Assembly (NCBI RefSeq): GCF_022179065.1
Contig: NZ_BPQD01000003.1
Location: 434,001 to 498,000 of the forward strand
Source of the DNA: Methylobacterium adhaesivum
GTDB taxonomy: Bacteria; Pseudomonadota; Alphaproteobacteria; Rhizobiales; Beijerinckiaceae
Length of the DNA: 64,000 nucleotides
Direction: 5' to 3'
Part shown: positions 1 through 8,676 of the stretch, piece after piece
Layout of the letters: each line of letters starts with the position of its first letter
How positions within the stretch are numbered: position 1 is the stretch's first letter
Notes under the pieces: generated by a model
Told to the model about the DNA's origin: nothing
Seen by the model: only the letters and a program-made list of their open reading frames with translations
The model's database searches: none
Made by a program: the position numbers and the translations under genes

Positions 1-1076
1 TTGAGGGCGAAGCGGTAGCCGAACGCCTCGGGGTCGTCGACGGTCTTGCCGTCGACGGTGAGGATGAGGTCGCCACGCTTGAGGCCGGCTTCCTCGGCGG
101 GGCTCTTGGCCTGAAGGCTCGCCACGAGGACGCCGGTTGGGTGGTCGAGGCCCATGCTCTCGGCGATGTCCGGCGTCACGTTCTGGACGCGGGCGCCGAG
201 CCAGGGCCGGCGCACGGCGGTGGCGCCGCCCTTGGCGGTCTCCACCACGGCGCGGACCATGCTGGCGGGAATCGCGAAGCCGATGCCGTGGCTGCCGCCC
301 GATTGCGAGAAGATGGCGGTGTTGATGCCGACGAGCTGGCCCTTCAGGTCGACGAGGGCGCCACCGGAATTGCCCGGATTGATCGCCGCGTCCGTCTGGA
401 TGAAGAACTGGTAGTCCGAGGAGCCGACCTGGGTGCGGGCCAGCGCCGAGACGATACCCTGGGTCACCGTTTGGCCGACGCCGAACGGGTTGCCGATGGC
501 GAGGACGAAGTCCCCCACCTCCAGGGACTCGGAATCCCCGAATGGCATTGCCACGAGGCCGCCCGTCGGACTCTTGATCTTGATGACGGCCAGATCCGTG
601 CGCGGATCGCGCAGCACGATGGAGGCCTCGAACTCGCGCCGGTCGGCGAGCGCGACGCGGACCTCGTTCATGTTGTCGATGACGTGGTTGTTCGTGATGA
701 CGAGGCCGGATTCGTCGACGATGACGCCGGAGCCGAGGGATTTCTGCGCCCGCTCGCCCGGCGTGCCGCCGCGCCCCCGGCCACTGCCCTCGCCGAAGAA
801 CCGGCGCATGAACTCGTCCATGGCGCTGCGGCTCGAGCTGCGCGTCTCGACATGGGAGGCGTAGACGTTGACCACCGAAGGGGCCGCGCGCTTCACCACG
901 GGGGCGAAGGAGAGCTGCACCTGCCCCTTCGACTGCGGCACCGCCTTCTCGGCGAGGTCCGGAGCGATTTTCTCGGGCGCGGTGTGGTCCGGCGTCTGCG
1001 CCATCTGGGCGCCGGCCGGCGCGGCGATGAGCAGGGCCGCCGCGAGGGGCAGGAGGGTCTGGGACAGGCGCGGCAT
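1..1076 (-). CDS. Do/HtrA-family periplasmic serine protease (partial, cut by left edge)
   Basis: Envelope quality-control protease that degrades or refolds damaged periplasmic proteins. Residues 1-23 form a Sec signal peptide ending AGA. A trypsin-like domain follows, with the triad visible as His in TNNHVI (about residue 131), Asp in RTDLAVI (about 161) and Ser in NPGNSGGA (about 237). A PDZ domain begins at RRPWLGARV and is cut off after about 70 residues at the left window edge, so a second PDZ cannot be assessed. The start is the ATG at 1076, directly before the signal peptide. The family is certain; whether it is DegP, DegQ or MucD is not. Confidence 0.93.
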   Translation of the reverse strand, partial: MPRLSQTLLPLAAALLIAAPAGAQMAQTPDHTAPEKIAPDLAEKAVPQSKGQVQLSFAPVVKRAAPSVVNVYASHVETRSSSRSAMDEFMRRFFGEGSGRGRGGTPGERAQKSLGSGVIVDESGLVITNNHVIDNMNEVRVALADRREFEASIVLRDPRTDLAVIKIKSPTGGLVAMPFGDSESLEVGDFVLAIGNPFGVGQTVTQGIVSALARTQVGSSDYQFFIQTDAAINPGNSGGALVDLKGQLVGINTAIFSQSGGSHGIGFAIPASMVRAVVETAKGGATAVRRPWLGARVQNVTPDIAESMGLDHPTGVLVASLQAKSPAEEAGLKRGDLILTVDGKTVDDPEAFGYRFAL

Positions 1077-1100
1077 CGAGAACTCCCGAGTGACGGACGC

Positions 1101-1132
1101 ACGGACCCGCCGGCCAGGGGCGGCGGGTCCGT
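1101..1132. terminator. 11-bp inverted repeat between phasin-like gene and htrA
   Basis: Arms 1101-1111 and 1122-1132 are perfectly complementary, with a 10-nt loop. The hairpin lies 62 bp beyond the stop of the leftward phasin-like gene and 24 bp before the protease start codon. It has no U-tract on either strand, so it could be a factor-dependent terminator or a structure in the protease leader. Confidence 0.4.
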
Positions 1133-1194
1133 GAGGCGAGATCGGGTTTATCTAGACGCGCGGCGGGTCCGGCGCGAGGGCCTGAGCCCGTCGT

Positions 1195-1959
1195 TCAGGG
1201 CCGGCCGATGCCGGCGGCCAGCCGCCCGGCCCGGCGGGCCAGGGCGGTGAAGCAGGTGAGCGACGCGTCCGCCACCCGCTGCATCTCGTCGACCTGGATG
1301 CGCAGGGCGTCGGCCGGGGTCTTGGCACCGGACAGGCTCTGCCAATGCGCCACGGCGGCGCTGCCCTCGTTGCGCAGGAAGGCCAGGAGCGTGGCGTTCG
1401 CTTCCGCGATCTCGCCGATCATGTCGAGGGAGGTCCGGCTCGACCGCGCGACCGTCTCGGGAACGGCCGTGAGGGCCGTGGCGGCTTCCAGGGTCGCGGT
1501 GGCCTGCGGCGCGACGGCGGCCGCGATGGGCGCCGGGGGGGCGATGTCGGACGCAGGCCCGTCGGGCGCGGTCTCCAGGGCCTCGGGCGGTTCCATCACG
1601 GCCGAGGGGGCGTCCTCCGCCATGGCGGTCTCGCTCGCCGGTTCGTCGGCGGCGGCGTGCGCCGGCTCGGCCGGTTCACCCTCGGGCTGCGGGGGCTCGT
1701 CCGCCGCGGCGGCCTGCGGGGAAACCGCCTCGCCGGTGCCGGCCTCGATGGCCTCGGGAGACACCGTCTCCATCAGCGTCTCGTGGACCGACGGGGCATG
1801 GTCCTGCGTCGCCGGGATCGCGGTCGCGTCGGGCTGACCGTCCGGGGCCGTGTGCGCCTCGGCGGGCGGGGTTTCGCTGATCACCCCGGCCTTGTCCGTC
1901 TCGTCCCGCGCCGCGCTCGGCCGCGCCGGCGGCCCCTTACGCCGTTTGGTCATGGCCAC
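1195..1959 (-). CDS. Phasin-like protein with long low-complexity N-terminus
   Basis: 254 residues. The first 140 or so are Ala/Pro/Glu-rich low complexity. The last 110 are amphipathic helix with the layout of phasin_2-type granule proteins (RTSLDMIGEIAEAN..., then QVDEMQRVADASLTCF...). Phasins coat polyhydroxyalkanoate granules or act as helical adaptors. The start is ATG 1959, eight bases after a GAGGAGA ribosome site; a second ATG two codons later is possible. A more typical phasin gene lies directly upstream on the same strand, which supports the reading. Granule binding is inferred from family resemblance only. Confidence 0.6.
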   Translation of the reverse strand: MAMTKRRKGPPARPSAARDETDKAGVISETPPAEAHTAPDGQPDATAIPATQDHAPSVHETLMETVSPEAIEAGTGEAVSPQAAAADEPPQPEGEPAEPAHAAADEPASETAMAEDAPSAVMEPPEALETAPDGPASDIAPPAPIAAAVAPQATATLEAATALTAVPETVARSSRTSLDMIGEIAEANATLLAFLRNEGSAAVAHWQSLSGAKTPADALRIQVDEMQRVADASLTCFTALARRAGRLAAGIGRP

Positions 1960-2093
1960 CGTCTCCTCGATTCGTCATACCGCATACTAGCCCCAACCGG
2001 CGCGTCTTGCCGACCCGTGCGGACGGGCCGGAAGCGCGCAGGGGCCTCGAGGGGCGGAAAAGCGGTCCCCCGCCCCCCGCCCATCGGGTTCGA

Positions 2094-2456
2094 TCAGGCC
2101 GAGGGACGCAGGGCGTTCTGGGCCAGGGCGCCGAGATCCTTGGCCTGGGTCTGCAGGCTGGCGATCCGGTCGCGCAGGAATTCGGACTGCAGCTCGAAGG
2201 CCTCGCGCACGTCGCGGGTGCGGACGAGCTTCTGCGCGAAGTCGAACGTCGCGGTGGCGTTCTCCTGGGCGTGGTCGAAGCTCTTGGCGATGGCGGTCTG
2301 CATCGACGCCTGCACGGTCTTCGAGGAGGTCTGGAGCTGCTCGGCGGTCTTCGATGCGGTGCCGAGGAGGCTGCCAACGGCGCTGCGCGCCTGGTCGACG
2401 CTCTTCTCCGCGAAGGCGCGCATCTCGGTCGGGATCTCGAAGGTCTGGCCGCTCAT
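2094..2456 (-). CDS. Phasin family protein
   Basis: 120 residues, predicted all-helical and without a signal peptide. It carries the phasin pattern: FAEKSVDQARSAVGSLLGTA, then FDHAQENATATFDFAQKLV, then FELQSEFLRDRIASLQTQAK. Phasins cover the surface of poly-3-hydroxybutyrate granules and control their size and number. The start ATG at 2456 is preceded by GGAGAGAG at a good spacing. Together with the neighbouring phasin-like gene it suggests an organism that stores PHA, in keeping with the ethylmalonyl-CoA pathway gene further along. Confidence 0.85.
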   Translation of the reverse strand: MSGQTFEIPTEMRAFAEKSVDQARSAVGSLLGTASKTAEQLQTSSKTVQASMQTAIAKSFDHAQENATATFDFAQKLVRTRDVREAFELQSEFLRDRIASLQTQAKDLGALAQNALRPSA

Positions 2457-2592
2457 GACGATTCTCTCTCCGTGAGGACTGGGGCGTCGGCATACCGCGC
2501 CGCGACAGCTTTATGTTGCGGTGCAATATAAACGTCAAGTCCGTCGCGGCAGGAAAATGCCGGTTCGCCATGCGCCGCCACGGCAGGAAAAG

Positions 2593-3825
2593 TCACGCGG
2601 CTCGGCCGAGATCCGCCCGGGCCTCGCGGATGCGGGCGTAGACCCCGCCGAGGGCGGCGGCGTGGGCGGCGAGCGACATCGGGGCCGTCCAGTAGCGGTC
2701 GCTCGCCGCCCGGCCGAGGGCGCGCAGGTCCACGTCGTCGGACAGCCGCCGCATGGCGCCCGCCAGGGCCTCGACCTCGGGCGCGACGGCGAACCCGTTC
2801 ACGCCATCGACGATCTTCTCGGCCGCCCCCGCGCGCGTCGAGGCGATGACCGGAATCCCGTGGGCCAGGGCTTCGTAGACCGTGAGCGGACCGGTCTCGT
2901 ACCAGCGTGACGGCGCGACGAGGGCACGGGCACGGGTTCGGACGGTGTCCCACACCGCCTCGGGGCTGCGCCAGCCGACGACCTCGACCCCCGGCATGGC
3001 GCGCAGCTCCGCCTCCAGGGGGCCGCTGCCGATGAACAGGGCCGGCAGGCCGGCCCGCGCGGCGGCGGCGGCCACGAGGTCGGCGCCCTTCTCGCGGGTC
3101 AGGCGTCCAACATAGGCCACGGCGTCGCCCCGCGCCGGATCGGCGGGGGCCATGCGCGCCACCCGCACGGGGTTGTCGACGCGGTGATGGGAGAGGTCGA
3201 GGTGGGCCAGCAGGCCGCCCATCCGCGCGACGCTGGCGTCGCTGACATGGATCACGTCGAGGCGCTTTCTCCGCAGCGTCGTGCGCAGGACCGCGTTCCG
3301 GCCGGTGCGGACGAGCTTGTGCAGGCGGCTGCGCCCGTCGCAGGGCGCGGCGAGGCAGCTGGGCGACAGGGGCGTGAGGGCGCAGGGTGCGGTGGTGTCG
3401 AAGCGGTAATAGACCCCGTTCGGGCAGGCCATGAAGTAGTCGTGCAGGGTCACGACCACCGGCAGGCCACGGGCGAACAGCACCGGGAACAGGCTCGGCG
3501 ACAGGCTGCGAGTCCATTGATGGACGTGCACGAGGTCCGGCCGCACGGGCAGGCCGTCGAGGGCGGCGCCGAGGCGGGCGGCGGACGGCCCGTCCCAAAG
3601 CCCCGAGAGGGCGGCCCGGTGGGCCGGCCGGTCCCAGATGTCGGTGTTGTGGAGGGAGATCCGGGCAATGTTCGGATGGTCGAGGAGGGCATCGGCCGGT
3701 CCGTCGATGGCCTGGAGATAGGTCACGGCGTGTCCGGCCTCGGCCAGACCCCGGGCGGATTCCACCGCCACCTTCTCGGCGCCCCCGCTCGCGACGGCGA
3801 ATTCGGCCAGGATTGCGATGTTCAT
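2593..3825 (-). CDS. GT4-type glycosyltransferase (paralogue A of a divergent pair)
   Basis: 410 residues, two Rossmann-like GT-B domains. The N-terminal domain starts MNIAILAEFAVASGGAEKVA, a typical GGAEKV acceptor-side loop. The C-terminal domain has AYVGRLTREKGADL and YETGPLTVYEALAHGIPVI, the nucleotide-sugar-binding E-x7-E region. It probably adds a sugar to a cell-surface polysaccharide or lipid; donor and acceptor are unknown. Four cysteines sit in the N-terminal domain as C-x13-C-x8-C-x4-C, starting at CPNG, the same spacing as in the divergent neighbour. ATG 3825 follows GGTGAG at 9 nt and is preferred; an in-frame GTG lies at 3840. Confidence 0.85.
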   Translation of the reverse strand: MNIAILAEFAVASGGAEKVAVESARGLAEAGHAVTYLQAIDGPADALLDHPNIARISLHNTDIWDRPAHRAALSGLWDGPSAARLGAALDGLPVRPDLVHVHQWTRSLSPSLFPVLFARGLPVVVTLHDYFMACPNGVYYRFDTTAPCALTPLSPSCLAAPCDGRSRLHKLVRTGRNAVLRTTLRRKRLDVIHVSDASVARMGGLLAHLDLSHHRVDNPVRVARMAPADPARGDAVAYVGRLTREKGADLVAAAAARAGLPALFIGSGPLEAELRAMPGVEVVGWRSPEAVWDTVRTRARALVAPSRWYETGPLTVYEALAHGIPVIASTRAGAAEKIVDGVNGFAVAPEVEALAGAMRRLSDDVDLRALGRAASDRYWTAPMSLAAHAAALGGVYARIREARADLGRAA

Positions 3826-3943
3826 GCCGCCGGTGCTCACCGTATTGGGATCGAGAAGTTCGCGTGCGAAGCGAGTTTACCGGAGATCAACGGAACGGGC
3901 GGTAAACGGTGAGGGCCGCGAATCCTCGGCGAAAGCGTCCGCC

Positions 3944-5212
3944 ATGCATGTCGTTCTCGTCGTCGACCACGCCTTCATCAACGGCGGACAGGCCAAGGTG
4001 GCCCTGGATGCCGGCCTCGGCCTCAGGGCGCGGGGGCACCGGGTGACGGTGTTCGCCGCCGTCGGCCCCGCCGATCCGCGTCTGGCCGAAGCCGGTATCC
4101 GGGTGGTGTGCCTCGGCCAGGACGACATCGCCTCGACGAAGAACAGGTTCGCCTTCGCCGTCCAGGCGATCTGGAACACCCACGCCGCCCGGCGCCTCGC
4201 GCAGGAGCTGGCAGGGCTCGATCCCGCCGACACGGTGGTGCACGTTCACGCCTTCGCCAAGGCCCTGTCGCCCGCCATCGGCGTCAGCCTGCGGGCCTCC
4301 GGCCTGCCGCTCCTCTACACCGTGCACGAGTTCTTCCTCGTCTGCCCGAACGGCGGGTTCTACGACTATCCGGCGAAAGCGATCTGCCACCGCACCCCGA
4401 TGTCGGCCGCCTGCATCGCCACGAACTGCGATGCGCGCAGCTACCCGCGCAAGCTCCTGCGGGTGGTGCGCCACGCCGCCCTCGACCACGTCGCCGGGAT
4501 GCGCCGGCTGTTTCCCCACATCGTCACCATCAGCGCCCTGCAGGAGAAGGTGATCGCCCCGCACCTGCCGGCGACCACGGTGTTCCACCGGGTCGACAAC
4601 CCCATCGCGGTGGCGCCCGTGCCGCCGCGCGACGGCCCGCCGGGGGACTTCCTGTTCGTCGGGCGCATCTCCGACGAGAAGGGCGCGCCGGTCTTCGCCG
4701 AGGCGGCGCGCCGGGCCGGGGTGCGCCCGGTCTTCGTCGGGGACGGCCCCGCCGCCGCTGAACTCGCCGCCCGCTACCCCGAGGCGGTGATACTCGGTTG
4801 GAAGGACGAGGCCGCCGTCCACGCCCTCATGCGGCAGGCCCGCGCCCTGGTGTTCCCGAGTGTCTGGTACGAGGGCCAGCCGCTCACCGTCTACGAGGCT
4901 CTGGCCTGCGGCGCGCCGGTGATCGTCAGCGACGCCTGCGCCGGGCGTGAGGCGGTGGAGGATGGCGAGACCGGGTTCTGGTTCCGCTCCGGTGATGCCG
5001 ATGCCCTCGCGGCCCACCTCGTGCGGCTGAAGGACGACGCGCTGGCCGCGCGCATGAGCCGGGCGGCCCACGCCCGCTACTGGGCGGCTCCCCTCACCCG
5101 CGACAATCATCTCGACCGGATCACCGCGGTCTACGATCTCGTCCTGCGTGCCGCCGGGGCCGCGGCCCGCGGCCGCACGCCCCACCGTCCCGCCGTCGCC
5201 GCCCTGCCCTGA
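3944..5212 (+). CDS. GT4-type glycosyltransferase (paralogue B of a divergent pair)
   Basis: 422 residues, GT-B fold. It begins MHVVLVVDHAFINGGQAKVA and has FLFVGRISDEKGAPVF and YEGQPLTVYEALACGAPVI in the C-terminal donor-binding half. A longer in-frame reading back to 3818 would overlap the divergent gene and has no domain, so ATG 3944 is chosen. It parallels the leftward glycosyltransferase along its length, including C-x13-C-x8-C-x4-C from CPNG. The two are head-to-head with about 118 bp between starts and probably arose by an inverted duplication. The likely role is cell-surface glycan synthesis; the substrate is unknown. Confidence 0.87.
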   Translation: MHVVLVVDHAFINGGQAKVALDAGLGLRARGHRVTVFAAVGPADPRLAEAGIRVVCLGQDDIASTKNRFAFAVQAIWNTHAARRLAQELAGLDPADTVVHVHAFAKALSPAIGVSLRASGLPLLYTVHEFFLVCPNGGFYDYPAKAICHRTPMSAACIATNCDARSYPRKLLRVVRHAALDHVAGMRRLFPHIVTISALQEKVIAPHLPATTVFHRVDNPIAVAPVPPRDGPPGDFLFVGRISDEKGAPVFAEAARRAGVRPVFVGDGPAAAELAARYPEAVILGWKDEAAVHALMRQARALVFPSVWYEGQPLTVYEALACGAPVIVSDACAGREAVEDGETGFWFRSGDADALAAHLVRLKDDALAARMSRAAHARYWAAPLTRDNHLDRITAVYDLVLRAAGAAARGRTPHRPAVAALP

Positions 5213-5299
5213 TCGGCCGGGCGCGTGGATCGGGCGCGGGACCCCTGCGTTGACCCTTCAAGGCGACGCCCTCGAAGGGCCCGCATCGAGGAGGATCAC

Positions 5300-5482
5300 A
5301 TGGCCGAGACCCCCAAGACACCCGACACCGACACCATCGCCACCACGGGCGCCCCCGCCCCGAAGGGTTCCGACAAGAGCCGCCCCGAGAACCAGCAGGG
5401 TGAACTCAGCGAGCGCCTCGACGAGGCCCTGGAAGAGACCTTCCCGTCGAGCGATCCGGTCTCGGTGAAGATCACGAAGTAG
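5300..5482 (+). CDS. Small acidic protein with an ETFPSSDP motif
   Basis: 60 residues, hydrophilic, no membrane segment. The N-terminal half is Pro/Thr/Ser-rich and probably disordered. The C-terminal half is RLDEALEETFPSSDPVSVKI, a motif I recognise from many small uncharacterised alphaproteobacterial proteins of unknown function. The start follows GAGGA at 5291-5295, five bases before the ATG. An imperfect hairpin (5254-5279) lies in front and a perfect 17-bp terminator hairpin behind, so the gene is probably its own transcription unit. Confidence 0.75.
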   Translation: MAETPKTPDTDTIATTGAPAPKGSDKSRPENQQGELSERLDEALEETFPSSDPVSVKITK

Positions 5483-5500
5483 GGTTTTCCGGATCGAAAA

Positions 5501-5537
5501 CGAAGAACGCCGGGGCCCATGGCCCCGGCGTTCTTCG
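5501..5537. terminator. Perfect 17-bp hairpin after the small protein gene
   Basis: Arms 5501-5517 and 5521-5537 are exactly complementary, with a 3-nt loop. It begins 18 bp after the stop codon. There is only a weak T-run (ttcttcgtcg), as is common in high-GC genomes. It probably ends transcription of the small gene and could serve both directions. Confidence 0.75.
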
Positions 5538-5632
5538 TCGTACCCGTCCAGCCCTCTCCCAGTAGCTGGAGAGGAAACCGCAAGGTGCGTCATACCGGTT
5601 CCCGGTGATCACCTCGGGTCGACCGGGCGAGA

Positions 5633-5665
5633 CGGGCTCCCCTTCCTTTCAGGAGAGGGAGCCCG
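5633..5665 (-). terminator. Hairpin downstream of methylsuccinyl-CoA dehydrogenase gene
   Basis: Arms 5633-5641 and 5657-5665 pair perfectly, with further partial pairing inside. It lies 26 bp beyond the stop of the leftward dehydrogenase gene. There is no clear U-tract, so factor-independent termination is uncertain. Confidence 0.55.
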
Positions 5666-5691
5666 CGTTTCACCCCGCTACCGAAACCGTA

Positions 5692-7374
5692 TCAGGCGGC
5701 TTCGAGCAGCCGCCGGGCGATGACCTGGGCCTGGATCTCGGCCGCGCCCTCGAAGATCGAGAGGATGCGGGCATCGCACAGAACGCGGCTGACCGCGTAT
5801 TCGAGGGCGAAGCCGTTGCCGCCGTGGATCTGCAGGGCGTTGTCGGCCGCCGCCCAGGCGACGCGGGCGCCGAGCAGCTTGGCCATGCCCGCCTCGAGGT
5901 CGCAGCGCTTGCCCTCGTCCTTCTCGCGGGCCGAGAAGTAGGTGAGCTGGCGGGCGATGTTGATCTCCACGGCCATCATGGCGATCTTGTCGGCGACGCG
6001 CGGGAAGTTGATGAGCGCCTTGCCGAACTGCACCCGCTCCTCGGCGTAGCGCAGACCCAGATCGAGGGCATTCTGGGCGACGCCGATGGCGCGGGCCGCC
6101 GTCTGGATGCGGGCGGACTCGAAGGTCTGCATGAGCTGGGTGAAGCCCTTGCCCTCGACCTCGCCCAGCAGGTTCGCCGCCGGCACGGCGAAGTTGTCGA
6201 AGGCGAGCTCGTATTCCTTCATGCCGCGATAGCCGAGCACGTGGATCTCGCCGCCCGACAGGCCCTCGACGGGGAAGGGATTCTCGTCGGTGCCGCGCGG
6301 CTTCTCGGCGATGAGGAGGGAGAGGCCCTTGTGGCCCTTCTCCTCGGGCTTGGTGCGCACGAGACAGGTCATGATGTCGGCGCGCACGGGGTGGGTGATC
6401 CAGGTCTTGTTGCCCGAGATCCGCCAGGTGTCGCCGTCCTTCACGGCCTTGGTGCGGAGCGACGCGAGGTCGGAACCCGTGTTCGGCTCGGTGAACACGG
6501 CGGTGGGGAGCGTGTCGCCGGACGCGATGCCGGGGAGGAAACGGTGCTTCTGCTCCTCGGTGCCGCCGCAGAGGATGAGTTCGGCGGCGATCTCGGAACG
6601 GGTGCCGAGGGAGCCGACGCCGATATAGGCGCGCGACAGCTCCTCGGAGACCACGCACATGGAGATCTTCGGCAGGCCCATGCCGCCGTACTCCTCCGGG
6701 ATGGTGAGGCCGAAGACGCCGAGTTCGGCCATCTTCGTCACGATCTCCATGGGGATGTAGGCGTTCTGGCTGTGCCACTCGTGGGCATGCGGCACGACCT
6801 CGGCCTGGCCGAAGCGACGCATCTCGGAGCGGATCGCCTCCATGTCCTCGTCGAGGCCGGACTTGCCGATGGTGGCGGCGCCGCCGTTGTCGCGGATGCG
6901 GGCGACGAGGGCCGCGCGGTTCTCCGGGGTGTTGCCCTCGGCAATGAGGGTCTCGACGGCGGCGTTGCGGAACTGCGCGACCTCGCGGGCACCGAGGCCC
7001 AGCGACCCCGTGGGGCGGACCATCTCGCCCTGGCTCATGGGAATGCCGGAGAACATCTGGTCGAGGTATTCGCCGAGGCCGATCTTCACCAGCAGGGCTT
7101 CGGTCTCGCCGAACTCACCCGTCTCCGTGAGGCGGGCGGCGTAGGCCCCGAGCTCGCGCACGCCCTCGGCGTAGGTGGCGATCCAGGCCAGACCATGCGT
7201 GGCGTGCTGCTCGGCCTCCATCTTCTCCGCCGAGATCTTGCCCTCGGGCGAGAGCACGCGGGTCCGGACCCGGCGGGTGGCCTCCGCCACGAGGGCCTTG
7301 GCGGCCTCGCCCGCCTCACGGGCGAGGGTCGGGAGATCCTGCGGTTCGGCGGCGATGACGGGGGAAGCGGACAT
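5692..7374 (-). CDS. mcd: (2S)-methylsuccinyl-CoA dehydrogenase (ethylmalonyl-CoA pathway)
   Basis: Flavin enzyme oxidising (2S)-methylsuccinyl-CoA to mesaconyl-C1-CoA, which regenerates glyoxylate from acetyl-CoA in organisms lacking isocitrate lyase. It has 560 residues, about 170 longer than an ordinary acyl-CoA dehydrogenase, with the extra length as an N-terminal helical extension; this is characteristic of Mcd. The acyl-CoA dehydrogenase body includes LTIPEEYGGMGLPKISM, FTEPNTGSDLASLRTKA, GNKTWITHPVRADIM and SIFEGAAEIQAQVIARRL near the C-terminus. Start ATG 7374 follows AGAGAG. It stands alone between two non-metabolic genes. Methylobacterium literature also calls the gene ibd2 or msd. 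A less specific acyl-CoA dehydrogenase is the alternative. Confidence 0.88.
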   Translation of the reverse strand: MSASPVIAAEPQDLPTLAREAGEAAKALVAEATRRVRTRVLSPEGKISAEKMEAEQHATHGLAWIATYAEGVRELGAYAARLTETGEFGETEALLVKIGLGEYLDQMFSGIPMSQGEMVRPTGSLGLGAREVAQFRNAAVETLIAEGNTPENRAALVARIRDNGGAATIGKSGLDEDMEAIRSEMRRFGQAEVVPHAHEWHSQNAYIPMEIVTKMAELGVFGLTIPEEYGGMGLPKISMCVVSEELSRAYIGVGSLGTRSEIAAELILCGGTEEQKHRFLPGIASGDTLPTAVFTEPNTGSDLASLRTKAVKDGDTWRISGNKTWITHPVRADIMTCLVRTKPEEKGHKGLSLLIAEKPRGTDENPFPVEGLSGGEIHVLGYRGMKEYELAFDNFAVPAANLLGEVEGKGFTQLMQTFESARIQTAARAIGVAQNALDLGLRYAEERVQFGKALINFPRVADKIAMMAVEINIARQLTYFSAREKDEGKRCDLEAGMAKLLGARVAWAAADNALQIHGGNGFALEYAVSRVLCDARILSIFEGAAEIQAQVIARRLLEAA

Positions 7375-7637
7375 GCGAACGCTCTCTTTCGAAAAGAGGA
7401 AGGGTTGCCGCTCATTATAGGCAGGTTCGGCCGAGCTGTAGAGGCGTCTCGCCGCAGATCGGCACTTTCCCGCCTGAATTCATTATTTATGCGAAGAACG
7501 GCCGCTGTTTGCCCGCCATACGGGTGCGACGTCTAATTTAATTGCCTGCCCTCGAAAAGAAAAACTTCACGCTGACCCGTCGATCCTTGGAGCTGCGCCG
7601 GCCCGATCAAACCCGGCCCGCCACGATCGGGCGGCGG

Positions 7638-8519
7638 TCAGCCCCGGCTCGCCAGGGCGACCCCGGCGGCGGCCAGCGCCATGCCGGCGAGCTGCACCGG
7701 GACCAGGGCCTCGCCGAACAGGCCGTAGGCCATGAGCGCCGAGACCGGCGGCACGAGGAACAGCAGCGACGCGACCCCCGCCACCGCCCCGCGCCGGATG
7801 AGGACGAGGAGGAGCAGGATGCCCGCCACCGAATTGACGAGGACCGACCAGGCGAGGCCGAACCACGCCGGAAGGGTGGCGTCGAACCGGCCGGTGCCGA
7901 TGAGCAGGGCCACGGGGATCGCCAGGGCCGAGGCGCCCACGAACTGCACGGCGGCGTTCGTGAGGAGGTCGGTGGTTCCACCCCGGCGCTTCTGCCACAG
8001 GGTGCCGGCCGTCATGGCCACCATGGCGCCGAGGCACGCGGCAAGGGCGGCGGGCGGGATGCCGGAGGGGTCGCTGACGCCCACCTTCGGAGCCAGCACC
8101 AGGGCGGCGCCTGCGAAGCCGAGGCCGATCCCGCCCCAGCGGCGGCGGCTCACCCGTTCACCCAGGACCGGCCCGGCGAGCAACGCCGTGAGCAGGGGCT
8201 GGAGCGAGCCGACGAGGGCCGCGATGCCGGCCGGCAACCCGTGCTGGACCGACCAGAACACCCCGATGACGTAGAGGCCCTGCATCAGGATGCCGGCGAT
8301 CCCGGCATCGATCCAGGCCCGGCCACCCTTCGGCCAGCGGGCCCCGAGGAGGACGGACAGGGCCGCCAGCACGGCGGCGACGCAGACCACGCGCAGGGCG
8401 ACGAACGTCACCGCATCGGCATGAGGCGCCACGAACCGCGCCGCGACGAAGCCCGTGGCCCAGATGAGGACGAAGACGGCCGGCACGGCAGCGGTGGGAG
8501 CGGGCGAGGATGTTGTCAT
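7638..8519 (-). CDS. EamA/DMT-family transporter
   Basis: 293 residues with about ten hydrophobic segments and the internal two-fold repeat of EamA transporters (VFVLIWATGFVAARFVAP in the first half; AAACLGAMVAMTAGTLWQKR opening the second). The family exports amino acids, purines or other small metabolites across the inner membrane; the substrate cannot be read from sequence. ATG 8519 opens the first membrane helix after a short Ser/Pro/Ala leader. A longer in-frame reading to 8618 would add a non-conserved Arg-rich stretch. It is divergent from the YihY-family gene. Confidence 0.85.
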   Translation of the reverse strand: MTTSSPAPTAAVPAVFVLIWATGFVAARFVAPHADAVTFVALRVVCVAAVLAALSVLLGARWPKGGRAWIDAGIAGILMQGLYVIGVFWSVQHGLPAGIAALVGSLQPLLTALLAGPVLGERVSRRRWGGIGLGFAGAALVLAPKVGVSDPSGIPPAALAACLGAMVAMTAGTLWQKRRGGTTDLLTNAAVQFVGASALAIPVALLIGTGRFDATLPAWFGLAWSVLVNSVAGILLLLVLIRRGAVAGVASLLFLVPPVSALMAYGLFGEALVPVQLAGMALAAAGVALASRG

Positions 8520-8676
8520 GCTGGTGGCGCAGGCACCACAGGGCGGGCGGGAAGACAACCCGCCGTGGACGGAGGGGGCCGCGCGGGGCCGGAACGACAC
8601 CCTTGTGCGTTGCGCCACGGCGCGACCTCGCGTTTAGAAGACGGCCGATTCATCGCCCGAGGAGAAGCCCGCCCCC

